Source: Alteromonas sp. RKMC-009
GTDB taxonomy: Bacteria > Pseudomonadota > Gammaproteobacteria > Enterobacterales > Alteromonadaceae
NCBI RefSeq assembly: GCF_003584565.2
Contig: NZ_CP031010.1
Span: 2,418,001 to 2,482,000, forward strand
DNA: 64,000 nt
Direction of reading: 5' to 3'
A program made the position numbers and the translations under genes. Position 1 is the first letter of the stretch. Each line of letters starts with the position of its first letter. The notes under the pieces are model-generated. The model worked only from the letters and a program-made list of their open reading frames with translations, made no database searches and was not told the DNA's origin. Positions 35,705 to 44,983 of the stretch are shown in pieces.

Positions 35705-36327
35705 CCGGCATCGTCCTTTAAGTTGGTGACATAATCGATAAATGGCTCCAGTAAATCCCCGCCGGCCGCTTTTAAGCGTTCGCTGATATTTTGCCGTGAG
35801 GTTTGCTGTTGTTCTGCCAGAACCTGGTGTAACGGAAACCCCAGATGAATGTAATGGTACAGCAAATCAGCCTGTTTTTTACTGAGCCGGTTCAGTATGT
35901 AGCTTAACTGTGTGCAGATGATACCGGTAGCTATTTGCTGTTCTGCCAGCGGAGTGCGTACAACGATTTCTCCGCTGCGGGCTTCGTCCAGTGCGCGGCC
36001 TGATTCAACAAATACCTTGCCGGAAGATGTACCGGGCGTGGCTTTTATCACGGCATCACTGCCCGTTGCCAGCGCCTGGGTGCAATTTACCTGCAACCCG
36101 TCTATCTGACTGTTGAGATAGAGCTTGAGTTCAAGCATGGCGGTAACGGCGTCCACCGGTTTTTCGAAAACAAACTGAAAGCCGTCGCCGCGGAATATTT
36201 CGAATAAACAGCCTGTACGCGCTTTTATTGCCTCACACTGGCGGGTGAGCGCCGACATGGTGTGCTGGTAATCAGAGGACGTTAAGGCGGTGGATTTGAC
36301 CAGATCGCCGGTAAGGACCGCAGCCAT
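35701..36327 (-). CDS. SatD-family protein
   Basis: 208 residues. The N-terminus AAVLTGDLVKST and the central FEIFRGDGFQFVFEKPVDAV match SatD family proteins, named from an acid-tolerance locus in Streptococcus. The C-terminal part (ADLLYHYIHLGFPLHQVLAEQQQTSRQNISERLKAAG) looks like a helix-turn-helix, so it may bind DNA. It is translationally coupled to DUF3307 and preceded by a nested inverted repeat (36358-36405) that could be its operator. Confidence 0.8.
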   Translation of the reverse strand: MAAVLTGDLVKSTALTSSDYQHTMSALTRQCEAIKARTGCLFEIFRGDGFQFVFEKPVDAVTAMLELKLYLNSQIDGLQVNCTQALATGSDAVIKATPGTSSGKVFVESGRALDEARSGEIVVRTPLAEQQIATGIICTQLSYILNRLSKKQADLLYHYIHLGFPLHQVLAEQQQTSRQNISERLKAAGGDLLEPFIDYVTNLKDDAG

Positions 36328-36357
36328 AGTGGGTTATCCCTGGTTATTGAGTTACTA

Positions 36358-36405
36358 AGCAAGACTAAATCCTTGCTTTTTGATATGCAAGCCCTGAGTC
36401 TTGCT
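36358..36405. promoter_or_regulatory. Nested inverted repeat upstream of the SatD-like gene
   Basis: Outer 9-bp arms AGCAAGACT (36358-36366) and AGTCTTGCT (36397-36405) enclose inner arms CTTGC and GCAAG. It lies 31-78 bases upstream of the SatD-like start, in a gap that is otherwise plain. It could be an operator or an RNA structure; no U-tract argues for a terminator in the needed direction. Confidence 0.4.
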
Positions 36406-36569
36406 TTTCCTTTTGCAAGGACAGGATATTGCATTGGAAATGACGCTGAATACCAAATGCTATCACCGGCTTTATCGTACAGAGTTCTCCGTTTGTCATA
36501 AATAACATGCGGGCAGAAATAAATCCGGTAGACTACGACGCATAACAATAACAGAGAAAATAACGGATT

Positions 36570-37799
36570 ATGCTGCATCGTATTTGGTTATCATTCATTG
36601 TTCTCGCCTTTCTGGCCACCGTCTGGCAGGCCTTCTTTGGCGCCTCACCGGGTGGCTTTCAGGATGTGATGCAATCTGTCACCAGCATGGCACAACTCAG
36701 CGTGGATATCGCTATTGGTCTGATAGGGGTACTGGCATTCTGGCTGGGTATATTCGAAGTTGCCGAAAAATCAGGCATGATAGAAAAGTTTTCAAGGGTA
36801 CTGGCACCATTTCTGTGCCGGATCATGCCCGATATTCCCCGCAATCATCCTGCACTTGGCAGCATTACCATGAATATGTCGGCGAACGTACTCGGGCTGG
36901 ATAACGCTGCTACGCCTTTCGGCATAAAAGCGATGCAGGATATGCAAACTCTGGCAACAGATAAAGAAACCCTCACCAACAGTCAGATCCTGTTTCTGGT
37001 ACTGAACACGTCTTCAGTGACATTGTTTCCCATTGCGGTTTTTCTCTACCGGGCAGAGCAGGGCGCGGCACAGCCTACTGACGTATTTATTCCTATCTTA
37101 CTGGCAACCAGCGCTTCTACCATGGCGGGGCTCATCATTACCTGTCTGGTGCAGAGGGTGAACCTGTTTAACCGTGTGGTGGTTTTGTATCTGGCCGGTA
37201 TTTTTGGTCTGCTGGGTGCAGTGATTGTGTATTTTTCCCATCTGGCAGCAAAAGAGCTGGCAGAGCAGTCTGCCATTGTGGCGAACTTTTTGTTGTTCTC
37301 GTTTATTGTTGCGGTACTCGTCACCGGCTGGCGGCGAAAACTCGACACCTATGAATTATTTATAGACGGCGCTAAGAAAGGCTTTAATGTGGCGGTTTCG
37401 CTGATCCCGTTTTTATTAGCCATGCTGGTTGCTATTGGGATGCTGAGAGCCAGTGGCATTATGGATATGGTGGTTAACGGCATCGGCTACCTGGTGACCG
37501 CTGCAGGCGGCGATCCCCGGTTTGTGGACGGCTTACCTACCGCTATTATGAAACCTCTCAGTGGCAGCGGCGCCAGAGCACTTATGATAGAAACGATGCA
37601 ACATCACGGCGCAGACTCTTTCGCCGGCAGACTGGCCTCGGTCCTTCAGGGATCGACAGAAACCACGTTCTACGTTATTGCCGTTTATCTCGGGGCCGTG
37701 GGGATCAAGCACTCCCGTTATGCCGTAGCATGTTGTCTGGCGGCAGACTTTGCAGGAATTTTTGCTGCAATTTTAGTCAGTTACTGGTTTTTTGGTTAA
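36570..37799 (+). CDS. Nucleoside-recognition (Gate) domain membrane protein, fused SpmA/SpmB-like
   Basis: 409 residues with about ten transmembrane helices and two Gate domains. The first contains GLIGVLAFWLGIFEVAEKSGM and GSITMNMSANVLGLDNAATPFGIKAMQDM. The second contains GAKKGFNVAVSLIPFLLAMLVAIGMLRASG and GSGARALMIETMQHHGADS. In Bacillus the halves are separate genes, spmA and spmB; in proteobacteria the fused protein is common and has no settled substrate. The ATG at 36570 is preceded by AATAACGG, a weak Shine-Dalgarno. Confidence 0.85.
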   Translation: MLHRIWLSFIVLAFLATVWQAFFGASPGGFQDVMQSVTSMAQLSVDIAIGLIGVLAFWLGIFEVAEKSGMIEKFSRVLAPFLCRIMPDIPRNHPALGSITMNMSANVLGLDNAATPFGIKAMQDMQTLATDKETLTNSQILFLVLNTSSVTLFPIAVFLYRAEQGAAQPTDVFIPILLATSASTMAGLIITCLVQRVNLFNRVVVLYLAGIFGLLGAVIVYFSHLAAKELAEQSAIVANFLLFSFIVAVLVTGWRRKLDTYELFIDGAKKGFNVAVSLIPFLLAMLVAIGMLRASGIMDMVVNGIGYLVTAAGGDPRFVDGLPTAIMKPLSGSGARALMIETMQHHGADSFAGRLASVLQGSTETTFYVIAVYLGAVGIKHSRYAVACCLAADFAGIFAAILVSYWFFG

Positions 37800-37868
37800 G
37801 TCTTTGTTCACCTGCCGTTCAGTTGACGTAAGCATAATCAGGTCTGACATTTAAATAAGGTGACAGAA

Positions 37869-38558
37869 ATGAATTTAAAACAAATCAGTGCCGCAGTAAT
37901 CTTCGCAGCGATGCCCGTTCTGGCCAGTGCCCAGGCCATGGAACCGGTTATTCAGGTGAGTGGCAAAGGCTCTTTCTCCGTTGTACCCGATGCCTATACG
38001 CTGACATTTGTGATGGAAGAAAAAGGCGAAACTGTGTCAAAACTGAATACACAGATGCAGTCAGACATGAAGTCTGTGCTTAAATTTCTGCTCGACAACG
38101 GTATTGAAGAAAAGCACGTGCAGTCCATGCAGGTGAATTTAAACCCGTATTACGAATCTACTCCTCAGGGCCGTGAACAACGGGGATTTGTACTCAGCAG
38201 AGAAATTCAGGTAACGGATACGGATATAAATAACTATGACCGTATCATTGACGGCGCTTTATCCCGCGGTATAGATCGTATACAAGGGTTTCAGTTTATT
38301 GCCAGTGAGCAGAATAATGCTTACGAAAAGGCCTTGATAAATGCAGTTAAAGACGCCAAATTACGCGCCGGACTGTTAGCAGAAGAACTGGGCGTAAAAA
38401 CAGGTAAGGTAATTGCAGTGTCAGAGAGCGGCAACAGTTACCCCATGCCGGTGATGAGAATGGAAATGTCCGCGAAGGCTGACAGCTTTTCATCAGCCAT
38501 GCCCGGTGAACAAGTCGTGGAAGCACGGGTGAACGTCAGCTTCGCGATAGATGAATGA
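37869..38558 (+). CDS. SIMPL-domain (DUF541) periplasmic protein
   Basis: 229 residues from the ATG at 37869 (TAAGGT upstream), with a signal peptide (MNLKQISAAVIFAAMPVLASAQA). The mature protein is one SIMPL domain: IQVSGKGSFSVVPDAYTLTFVMEEKG at the start, RGIDRIQGFQFIASEQNNAYEKALINAVKDAKLRAGLLAEELG in the middle, and VEARVNVSFAI at the end. Family members (such as E. coli YggE) are periplasmic and linked to oxidative stress, without a known reaction. Its stop overlaps the start of the methionine sulfoxide reductase gene. Confidence 0.88.
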   Translation: MNLKQISAAVIFAAMPVLASAQAMEPVIQVSGKGSFSVVPDAYTLTFVMEEKGETVSKLNTQMQSDMKSVLKFLLDNGIEEKHVQSMQVNLNPYYESTPQGREQRGFVLSREIQVTDTDINNYDRIIDGALSRGIDRIQGFQFIASEQNNAYEKALINAVKDAKLRAGLLAEELGVKTGKVIAVSESGNSYPMPVMRMEMSAKADSFSSAMPGEQVVEARVNVSFAIDE

Positions 38559-39027
38559 GATTGAGGGTAAGTTGAAAAACGAGTTTTACAAAGATTTACT
38601 GACGCAGGCGAAGGGTTTAATGAGCGGTGAGAGCGATCTCATCGCCAACATGGCGAACCTGAGCGCGTTAATGTTTAACCGCATGGAAAAGGTAAACTGG
38701 GCCGGATTCTATTTATATAAAGAGGATCAACTTGTGCTCGGGCCTTTTCAGGGCCAGCCCGCCTGCATTCGCATTCCGGTGGGCCGCGGTGTATGCGGCA
38801 CTGCGGCACAAAGCCTGCAAACTCAACTGGTAGAAGATGTCCACGCGTTTGAAGGCCACATTGCCTGTGACGCCGCATCCAATTCTGAGATCGTTATTCC
38901 GCTGGTACTGAACGGCAAATTACTGGGCGTACTGGACATCGACAGTCCCGAATACAGCCGGTTTGACGAAGAAGATAAGGCCGGTCTGGAAGCGCTGGCA
39001 GAGGCTTTACTGGATTCTCAGCGATGA
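38551..39027 (+). CDS. msrC: Free methionine-(R)-sulfoxide reductase (GAF domain)
   Basis: Reduces free L-methionine-(R)-sulfoxide in the cytoplasm. 158 residues of GAF fold with VNWAGFYLYKEDQLVLGPFQGQPAC, GRGVCGTAAQ and EGHIACDAASNSEIVIP. Cysteines at 72, 82 and 106 have the same spacing as the catalytic and resolving cysteines of the E. coli enzyme (84, 94, 118). The ATG overlaps the SIMPL gene's end by eight bases, and its own end overlaps the next gene by four, so the three are co-translated; a link to oxidative damage repair is sensible. Confidence 0.92.
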   Translation: MNEIEGKLKNEFYKDLLTQAKGLMSGESDLIANMANLSALMFNRMEKVNWAGFYLYKEDQLVLGPFQGQPACIRIPVGRGVCGTAAQSLQTQLVEDVHAFEGHIACDAASNSEIVIPLVLNGKLLGVLDIDSPEYSRFDEEDKAGLEALAEALLDSQR

Positions 39028-39314
39028 AAGAATATGTTGATATCCATGTTGTGCTGGCAACACCGGCCGACATGGAAGACAATTTTGACGAACCCGAAGA
39101 GGCAGCAGAGCGGATAAATTTCATTCTGCATTGCATTTACGACAGAGCCGATGAAGATGCAGATACGCACTGGCTTGAGCGTTTATTGCACTATACCTGG
39201 GAAACATGGCATCAAACACGCAATTTATTGGACATAGACGACGATGAATTGCTTGATTGGGTTGACCACACGCTGGCAACTTGGGATGATGCTGACAATG
39301 AAGATTATTATTAA
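39024..39314 (+). CDS. Small acidic protein of unknown function
   Basis: 96 residues, very acidic (tail DDDELLDWVDHTLATWDDADNEDYY), mostly helical and soluble. No family recognised. The ATG overlaps the msrC stop (ATGA), and proQ follows 17 bases later, so it is in a transcription unit with both. Its place in an otherwise conserved order makes it a real gene rather than a chance frame. Confidence 0.7.
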   Translation: MKEYVDIHVVLATPADMEDNFDEPEEAAERINFILHCIYDRADEDADTHWLERLLHYTWETWHQTRNLLDIDDDELLDWVDHTLATWDDADNEDYY

Positions 39315-39331
39315 CCACACGTAAAGTATAG

Positions 39332-39991
39332 ATGGAATCACCAGAGAAGTTTTCAAACAGTAAAGAAGTCATCGCCTTTTTGGCAGAAACCTTTCCAAAC
39401 TGTTTTTCCACCGAGGGCGAAGCACAGCCTCTGAAAATTGGCATTTTTCAGGATCTGGCTCAGCGTTTAGAAAATGAAGAACGGGTTAGCAAAACCTTAC
39501 TGCGTTCAACATTAAGACATTACACCAACAGCTGGCGTTACCTGCACAGCATCAAAGAAGGCGCTCACCGCGTTGACTTAGATGGTAATCAGGATGCTCA
39601 AATTGAAAAAGAGCATGCTGACCACGCAAAGCAGCAGTTGGATGAAAGCAAAGCGAAAGCGGCTGAAAAGCGCAAAGCGAAGCAAAAGACCACTGGCGAA
39701 AAGCGTCCCCCCCAACGCAAACCACGCAGCGAAAATGGTGAAAAACCTCAGCAGCGCGGGAAAAAGGGAACTAAATTTAATTCTGAAAGACCAAATAAAA
39801 CACCACCGGCCAAACTTACCGATGCCGATTGCCAGCCAGGCACATCCGTCACAGTGAAGTTGGGTAAAGCCCCGATGCATGCGGTTATTACTGAAGTCGC
39901 TAAAGACGGTATTCACGTGCAACTTGATTCGGGCATGGTGGTAAAAGTCAACGCAGACGCTTTACGTTTGGCGAATTCCAAGAGGTCGTAA
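39332..39991 (+). CDS. proQ: RNA chaperone ProQ
   Basis: Global RNA-binding protein. 219 residues: FinO-like RNA-binding domain (about 1-125; FSNSKEVIAFLAETFPNCF, RVSKTLLRSTLRHYTNSWRYL), a long Lys/Arg/Gln-rich linker (about 95-165), and a small C-terminal Tudor-like domain (PGTSVTVKLGKAPMHAVITEV...VKVNADAL). prc follows immediately, as in many gammaproteobacteria. Confidence 0.93.
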   Translation: MESPEKFSNSKEVIAFLAETFPNCFSTEGEAQPLKIGIFQDLAQRLENEERVSKTLLRSTLRHYTNSWRYLHSIKEGAHRVDLDGNQDAQIEKEHADHAKQQLDESKAKAAEKRKAKQKTTGEKRPPQRKPRSENGEKPQQRGKKGTKFNSERPNKTPPAKLTDADCQPGTSVTVKLGKAPMHAVITEVAKDGIHVQLDSGMVVKVNADALRLANSKRS

Positions 39992-39992
39992 T

Positions 39993-42032
39993 ATGAAAGA
40001 AATCCTTCGCATTTCCATTGCCAGTGCATTTTTAACCGTTGGCATTGGCGCCGGTGCAACTACTACCACTGAACAGGTAGAAGATTTACCCGTTCTGCAG
40101 CAGGAAACACAACACAGTGTGGCTGCAAAAAGGGTAAGTGCTTTGTTCACCAGAGCGCACTACAAGGAAATTGCGTTGGATGACGCGTTGTCGGAAAAAA
40201 TCTACGACCGTTTTCTCCGCTCTCTCGATAACAACAAACAGGTTTTGTTGAAGTCAGATGTGGATGGTTTCGAAAAGTACCGTGATTCTTTTGATGAAGC
40301 GTTAAGTCGCGGCAACTTGTCTATCGCTTATGATATGTATAATCAAAGTGCAAAACGTCGTGTTGAGCGCTTTGAGTTTGCGTTAAGCCTGTTAGACAAG
40401 CCTTTCAATTTTGAAAAAGCTGACGACAAATTCTACTACGATCGTGAAGACGCAGCATGGCCAACCACAGAAGCAGAGCTGGATGAATTGTGGCGTCAGC
40501 GGGTTAAATACGATGCGCTTAATCTGATTATGGCGGATAAAACCTGGGAAGAAGCAAAAGACTTACTGACCAAGCGTTATACCCGTGCCATTAAGCGACT
40601 GAAGCAAGCTGAGAGTGAAGACGTTTTCCAGACGGTTATGAACTCTTTTGCCCGCAGCGTTGAAGCGCATACCAGTTACCTGTCTCCCCGAAATGCCGAC
40701 CGTTTCCAGATGGAAATGAACCTGTCATTTGAAGGCATTGGTGCTGTACTGCAAGCTGAAGATGACTTCACCGTAATCAAAAGTATTGTACCGGGCGGTC
40801 CTGCTGATAAATCCAATGCGCTGAAACCGGAAGATAAAATTATTGGTGTGGCGCAGGACGATGAAGAGTTCGTGGATGTTGTAGGCTGGCGTCTGGATGA
40901 GGTTGTTGATCTCATTAAAGGACCCAAAGGCAGTACCGTACGCTTACAGGTACAAAAAGGCACGTCAGATACCAAAGCCATGTCTGTGGTCAGTCTGACC
41001 CGTGACAAAATCAAGCTGGAAGACCGCGCCGCGAAATCTGAGGTTTATGAGCCGGAAACCGGCCCGTATGCCGGTGAGAAATTAGGCGTTATCACAATTC
41101 CCAGTTTCTATAACAACCTGCATGCTGACGTGAAAAAAGAACTGGATTCACTGAAAGCTCAGGACGTCAAAGGCATCATTGTGGATTTACGTGGTAACGG
41201 CGGTGGTTCGCTGACAGAAGCGACGTTGCTCACCGGACTGTTCATTGAAAAAGGTCCGGTAGTACAAATTCGCTATGGCGAAGGCAAGGTGAGTGTTAAC
41301 CGTGATACTGACGGTGTAGTGACTTACGATGGTCCGTTAACAGTACTGGTTGACCGTTACAGTGCGTCTGCATCTGAAATCTTTGCGGCTGCGATGCAGG
41401 ATTACAGCCGTGCTTTGATTGTGGGTGAGCAAACCTTTGGTAAAGGTACCGTTCAACAGCACCGCGGACTTGGCCGGATTTACGACCTGTATGACAACCC
41501 GCTGGGCAGTGTGCAGTTTACCATTGCGAAATTCTACCGTATCGACGGTGGCAGCACCCAGCACAAAGGTGTCGTACCGGACATTAAGTATCCGTCGCCC
41601 ATTGATCCGGCAGACTGGGGTGAAAGCCAGGAAGAAAATGCATTACCCTGGGACAGCATTGATCGTGCAAACTACACCACTTTTGGTGACAGTCAGAGTG
41701 CACTGGATGTGCTGGCAGCCAAGCACAATGCCCGGGTATTGAAAGATCCTGAGTTTATGTATCTCGCCGAAGATATTGACGAGTACAAAAAGAATAAAGA
41801 CAAAAAATATGTGTCACTGGTGAAATCAGAACGGGAATCAAAGAAAGAAGAATCCCGCGAGAATGATCTGAAACGGGCCAATGAGCGCCTGGCACGTATG
41901 GGCAAGGAGCCGGTTGAATCGCTTGACGATTTACCGGATGAGCTTGAAGAGCTGGATCCTTTCCTGGATGAAGCGGCTAACATCACTTTCGACATGTTAG
42001 ACACCGGTAAATACGCAATACATCAACAATAA
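39993..42032 (+). CDS. prc: Tail-specific carboxy-terminal processing protease
   Basis: Periplasmic protease that trims or degrades proteins from their C-terminus. 679 residues: signal peptide (to about 23), N-terminal helical domain, PDZ domain (about 240-330; EGIGAVLQAEDDFTVIKSIVPGGPAD), then the S41 catalytic domain with VDLRGNGGGSL, S459 in YSASASEIFAAA and K484 in QTFGKGTVQ as the Ser-Lys pair. A charged C-terminal domain follows. It starts two bases after the proQ stop and ends in a terminator at 42045-42074. Confidence 0.95.
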   Translation: MKEILRISIASAFLTVGIGAGATTTTEQVEDLPVLQQETQHSVAAKRVSALFTRAHYKEIALDDALSEKIYDRFLRSLDNNKQVLLKSDVDGFEKYRDSFDEALSRGNLSIAYDMYNQSAKRRVERFEFALSLLDKPFNFEKADDKFYYDREDAAWPTTEAELDELWRQRVKYDALNLIMADKTWEEAKDLLTKRYTRAIKRLKQAESEDVFQTVMNSFARSVEAHTSYLSPRNADRFQMEMNLSFEGIGAVLQAEDDFTVIKSIVPGGPADKSNALKPEDKIIGVAQDDEEFVDVVGWRLDEVVDLIKGPKGSTVRLQVQKGTSDTKAMSVVSLTRDKIKLEDRAAKSEVYEPETGPYAGEKLGVITIPSFYNNLHADVKKELDSLKAQDVKGIIVDLRGNGGGSLTEATLLTGLFIEKGPVVQIRYGEGKVSVNRDTDGVVTYDGPLTVLVDRYSASASEIFAAAMQDYSRALIVGEQTFGKGTVQQHRGLGRIYDLYDNPLGSVQFTIAKFYRIDGGSTQHKGVVPDIKYPSPIDPADWGESQEENALPWDSIDRANYTTFGDSQSALDVLAAKHNARVLKDPEFMYLAEDIDEYKKNKDKKYVSLVKSERESKKEESRENDLKRANERLARMGKEPVESLDDLPDELEELDPFLDEAANITFDMLDTGKYAIHQQ

Positions 42033-42044
42033 AATAAATACTAC

Positions 42045-42074
42045 AGGGGCTGGTGCCGGGCCAGCCCCTTTTTT
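42045..42074 (+). terminator. Rho-independent terminator after prc
   Basis: A 9-bp perfect stem (AGGGGCTGG / CCAGCCCCT) with a 7-base loop, followed by TTTTT. Confidence 0.92.
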
Positions 42075-42136
42075 GTACCTATAATAAAAATCACACGACA
42101 ACAAACGATTAAAACAATAATAAAGGGAATACATCC

Positions 42137-43471
42137 ATGGCAATGCGAGGTGAATTTTCATCACGGATCGGATTCATACTGGCTGCTGCCGGTTCCGCCG
42201 TCGGTCTCGGAAATATCTGGGGCTTTCCCACGCAGGTCGCCACAAACGGCGGCGCAGCATTTGTACTTGTTTATCTTCTTTTAGCGTTCGTACTGGCTTA
42301 CCCGGTATTGATGGCTGAACTCATTATTGGCCGTTCTAACCGTGCGAACATGGTGGACGCGCTGACGAATATCTCAGGTAATGTTTCCGGTACGCTTACC
42401 GGCCTCTGGGGCTGTGTCACTGTATCCATGATTCTGGCGTTCTACGGCATAGTCGGTGGCTGGATGCTGGCTTATTTCGCTGATGGCATTGTGCAAACCG
42501 CTGGTCTTGAAGAGACTTCAGCCTGGCTGATGGGGTTCTCAGACAGCCGCAATATGATTTTTTGCGGCCTGTTTATGTTACTGACCGCTTCTATTGTACT
42601 GGGCGGGGTAAAGTCAGGTATCGAAAAATGGTCAGTGCGTTTAATGCCGACATTGGTTGTGATCATCCTGGCATTGATTGTCTATGTAAGCTTTCAACCC
42701 GGGGCCGGTGAAGGCTGGGCAGCCTATCTCTTACCTGATTTCTCACGCATTCTCGATCCGGACTTATTAATCAGCGCCATGGGGCAGGCCTTTTTCTCTA
42801 TGTCTTTAGGGGTCGGTACAATGCTGGTTTACGGTTCTTATCTGTCTAAGCAGGAAAATCTGCCCTCAATAGGTGCATGGGTTGCACTGGTTGATATCGG
42901 TGTAGCAATTATTGCCGGTATGCTCATCATTCCCGCTATGTATGTGGCGCTGAATAATGGCGTAGAAATTTTTACTGAAACCGGTGCGTTAATGGACGGG
43001 GACCAATTGATATTCAATGTATTGCCGGCCCTGTTTGAGTCTATCGGCCCTGTCGGTGTACTGGTGTCCGTGGCGTTCTTTGCTCTGATGGTTATTGCTT
43101 CTGTGACGTCTTCAATTTCTATGCTGGAAGTACCTGTTGCTTATCTGGTTGAGAACCGCAAACAGCCCCGAAGCCGTGCTGTATGGATCATGGCTGCACT
43201 GATTTTTGCTGCCAGTTGTATCATCATTCTTAATTTTGAAAGTCTGTTTGGCCTGGTCATTGCTGCGACTACCCAGTACAGTCAGCCTCTACTCGGATTT
43301 GCATTGTGTCTGTTTGCCGGATGGGTCTGGCGCAGAGATGCAATTCTGGCGGAACTGAAAGAAGGTTTTGCTGATGCAGAACACAGTCTGTTCTGGAAAA
43401 TCTGGCCCTGGTATGTGAAATTTGTTTGTCCGGTAGTCATCCTGCTGATGTTCGTCCGTTCTGTCTTATAA
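42137..43471 (+). CDS. Sodium-dependent transporter, neurotransmitter:sodium symporter (NSS) family
   Basis: 444 residues and about eleven or twelve helices. The first helix has RIGFILAAAGSAVGLGNIWGFPTQVATNGGAAFVL, the Na+/substrate-binding motif of NSS transporters such as LeuT and MhsT. Likely imports an amino acid with Na+; which one is not evident. Its coding region ends 14 bases before the antiporter gene, so the two form an operon, and Na+ brought in here could be expelled by that antiporter. Confidence 0.92.
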   Translation: MAMRGEFSSRIGFILAAAGSAVGLGNIWGFPTQVATNGGAAFVLVYLLLAFVLAYPVLMAELIIGRSNRANMVDALTNISGNVSGTLTGLWGCVTVSMILAFYGIVGGWMLAYFADGIVQTAGLEETSAWLMGFSDSRNMIFCGLFMLLTASIVLGGVKSGIEKWSVRLMPTLVVIILALIVYVSFQPGAGEGWAAYLLPDFSRILDPDLLISAMGQAFFSMSLGVGTMLVYGSYLSKQENLPSIGAWVALVDIGVAIIAGMLIIPAMYVALNNGVEIFTETGALMDGDQLIFNVLPALFESIGPVGVLVSVAFFALMVIASVTSSISMLEVPVAYLVENRKQPRSRAVWIMAALIFAASCIIILNFESLFGLVIAATTQYSQPLLGFALCLFAGWVWRRDAILAELKEGFADAEHSLFWKIWPWYVKFVCPVVILLMFVRSVL

Positions 43472-43485
43472 GAGTAATAACTACA

Positions 43486-44961
43486 ATGAATAAAACGATT
43501 AAAGACCCGTCACTGACGGATGCGCTTATTCCTATTGTTGCACTGGTCATTATGATGGGCAGTGCGGTTTATCTGTTCTCCGACAATTCATCTTTTGGTC
43601 CTAACCAGATTGCTCTGTTACTGGGTACCGGCCTTGCTGCTATCATCGGCATGAAAAATGGCCATAGCTGGAAGGAAATCGAAGCAGGCATCGTTAAAGG
43701 GATCTCCATGTCACTGGGCGCCTGCCTGATTTTGCTGGCAGTAGGCTCGCTGATCGGCACCTGGATGCTGGCCGGTACCGTTCCCACACTCATTTATTAC
43801 GGGCTTGAGTTACTTAACCCGTCTTTCTTCTATGCAGCAAGCTGTCTGATTTGTGCTGTAGTGGCAATGAGTATCGGCAGTTCGTGGACCACAGCGGCCA
43901 CCGTCGGTGTTGCCCTGATGGGGGTGGCATCCGGAATGGATATGTCGGCAGCAATTACAGCAGGCGCTGTTGTTTCCGGCGCGTATTTTGGCGATAAAAT
44001 TTCACCTCTTTCAGAAACAACGAATCTGGCACCGGCAGTGGCGGGCACGGATTTATTTGAACATATCCGCTACATGCTCTGGACAACGATCCCCAGCTTT
44101 ATTATTGCTTTAATCCTGTTTGTTATTCTTGGCTTCAGTGAGTCCGATGCAGCTTCTCTTGAGCGCATCGAGCAAATGCAGACATTACTGGGTGAATCAT
44201 TCTCTCTGGGCTGGTATCTGCTCATTCCGCTGGTCGTGTTACTGACGCTGGCGGTGAAGAAAATGCCGGCATTTCCGGCGGTATCCATCGGTGCGCTGCT
44301 TGGTGGTATCTGGGCCGTGGTGTTTCAGGGCGATGTGGTCGCCGGCATGGCGGACGCGCAGGATTCTCCGGCCATCGGTACGCTGAAAGTGGTGTGGACT
44401 GCATTGTTCGACGGCGTCAGTTTTTCCACGCCGGATGAAAACTTAAATGCACTGCTAAGCCGCGGTGGTATGTCATCAATGCTGAATACTATCTGGCTGA
44501 TTATCTGCGCGATGTCATTTGGTGCCGTACTTGAGCGGGTTGGCCTGCTTAAGCGGGCAGTGAGTGCAATTCTTCATGGTGCGAAGTCTGCCGGTGACAT
44601 GATCAGCCGGACGATTCTTACCTGCCTGGGTACAAATCTGGTAACGGCTGATCAGTATATGTCGATTGTTATGCCCGGCCGTATGTACAAACAGGAATTT
44701 GAAAAGCGCGGACTGAACCAGCTTAACCTGTCCCGCAGCCTTGAAGACGGCGGCACACTGACCTCACCGTTAATTCCCTGGAACACCTGTGGTGCTTATA
44801 TGCAGGGCGTATTAATGGTGCATCCGTTTGAATACATCTTCTATACTTTCTTTAACGTAATTAATCCTGTCCTCGCGATTATTTATGCGTATCTGGGCAT
44901 CAAAATTCTTCGCCTGGACCCTCCCTTCGAGCGCAAAGAGGACGACGGGGAGCGCGCATAA
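43486..44961 (+). CDS. NhaC-family Na+/H+ antiporter
   Basis: 491 residues from the ATG at 43486; the frame is open into the end of the previous gene, but the alignment to NhaC begins here (DALIPIVALVIMMGSAVYLF). About twelve helices. Family motifs include MSIGSSWTTAATVGVALMGVASGM, GAYFGDKISPLSETTNLAPAVAGTDLFEHIRYM and GGTLTSPLIPWNTCGAYMQGVL. Probably exchanges Na+ for H+, possibly with an organic anion as in malate/lactate relatives. Confidence 0.9.
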   Translation: MNKTIKDPSLTDALIPIVALVIMMGSAVYLFSDNSSFGPNQIALLLGTGLAAIIGMKNGHSWKEIEAGIVKGISMSLGACLILLAVGSLIGTWMLAGTVPTLIYYGLELLNPSFFYAASCLICAVVAMSIGSSWTTAATVGVALMGVASGMDMSAAITAGAVVSGAYFGDKISPLSETTNLAPAVAGTDLFEHIRYMLWTTIPSFIIALILFVILGFSESDAASLERIEQMQTLLGESFSLGWYLLIPLVVLLTLAVKKMPAFPAVSIGALLGGIWAVVFQGDVVAGMADAQDSPAIGTLKVVWTALFDGVSFSTPDENLNALLSRGGMSSMLNTIWLIICAMSFGAVLERVGLLKRAVSAILHGAKSAGDMISRTILTCLGTNLVTADQYMSIVMPGRMYKQEFEKRGLNQLNLSRSLEDGGTLTSPLIPWNTCGAYMQGVLMVHPFEYIFYTFFNVINPVLAIIYAYLGIKILRLDPPFERKEDDGERA

Positions 44962-44983
44962 CTTTCTTTTTTAAGGAGTACTT

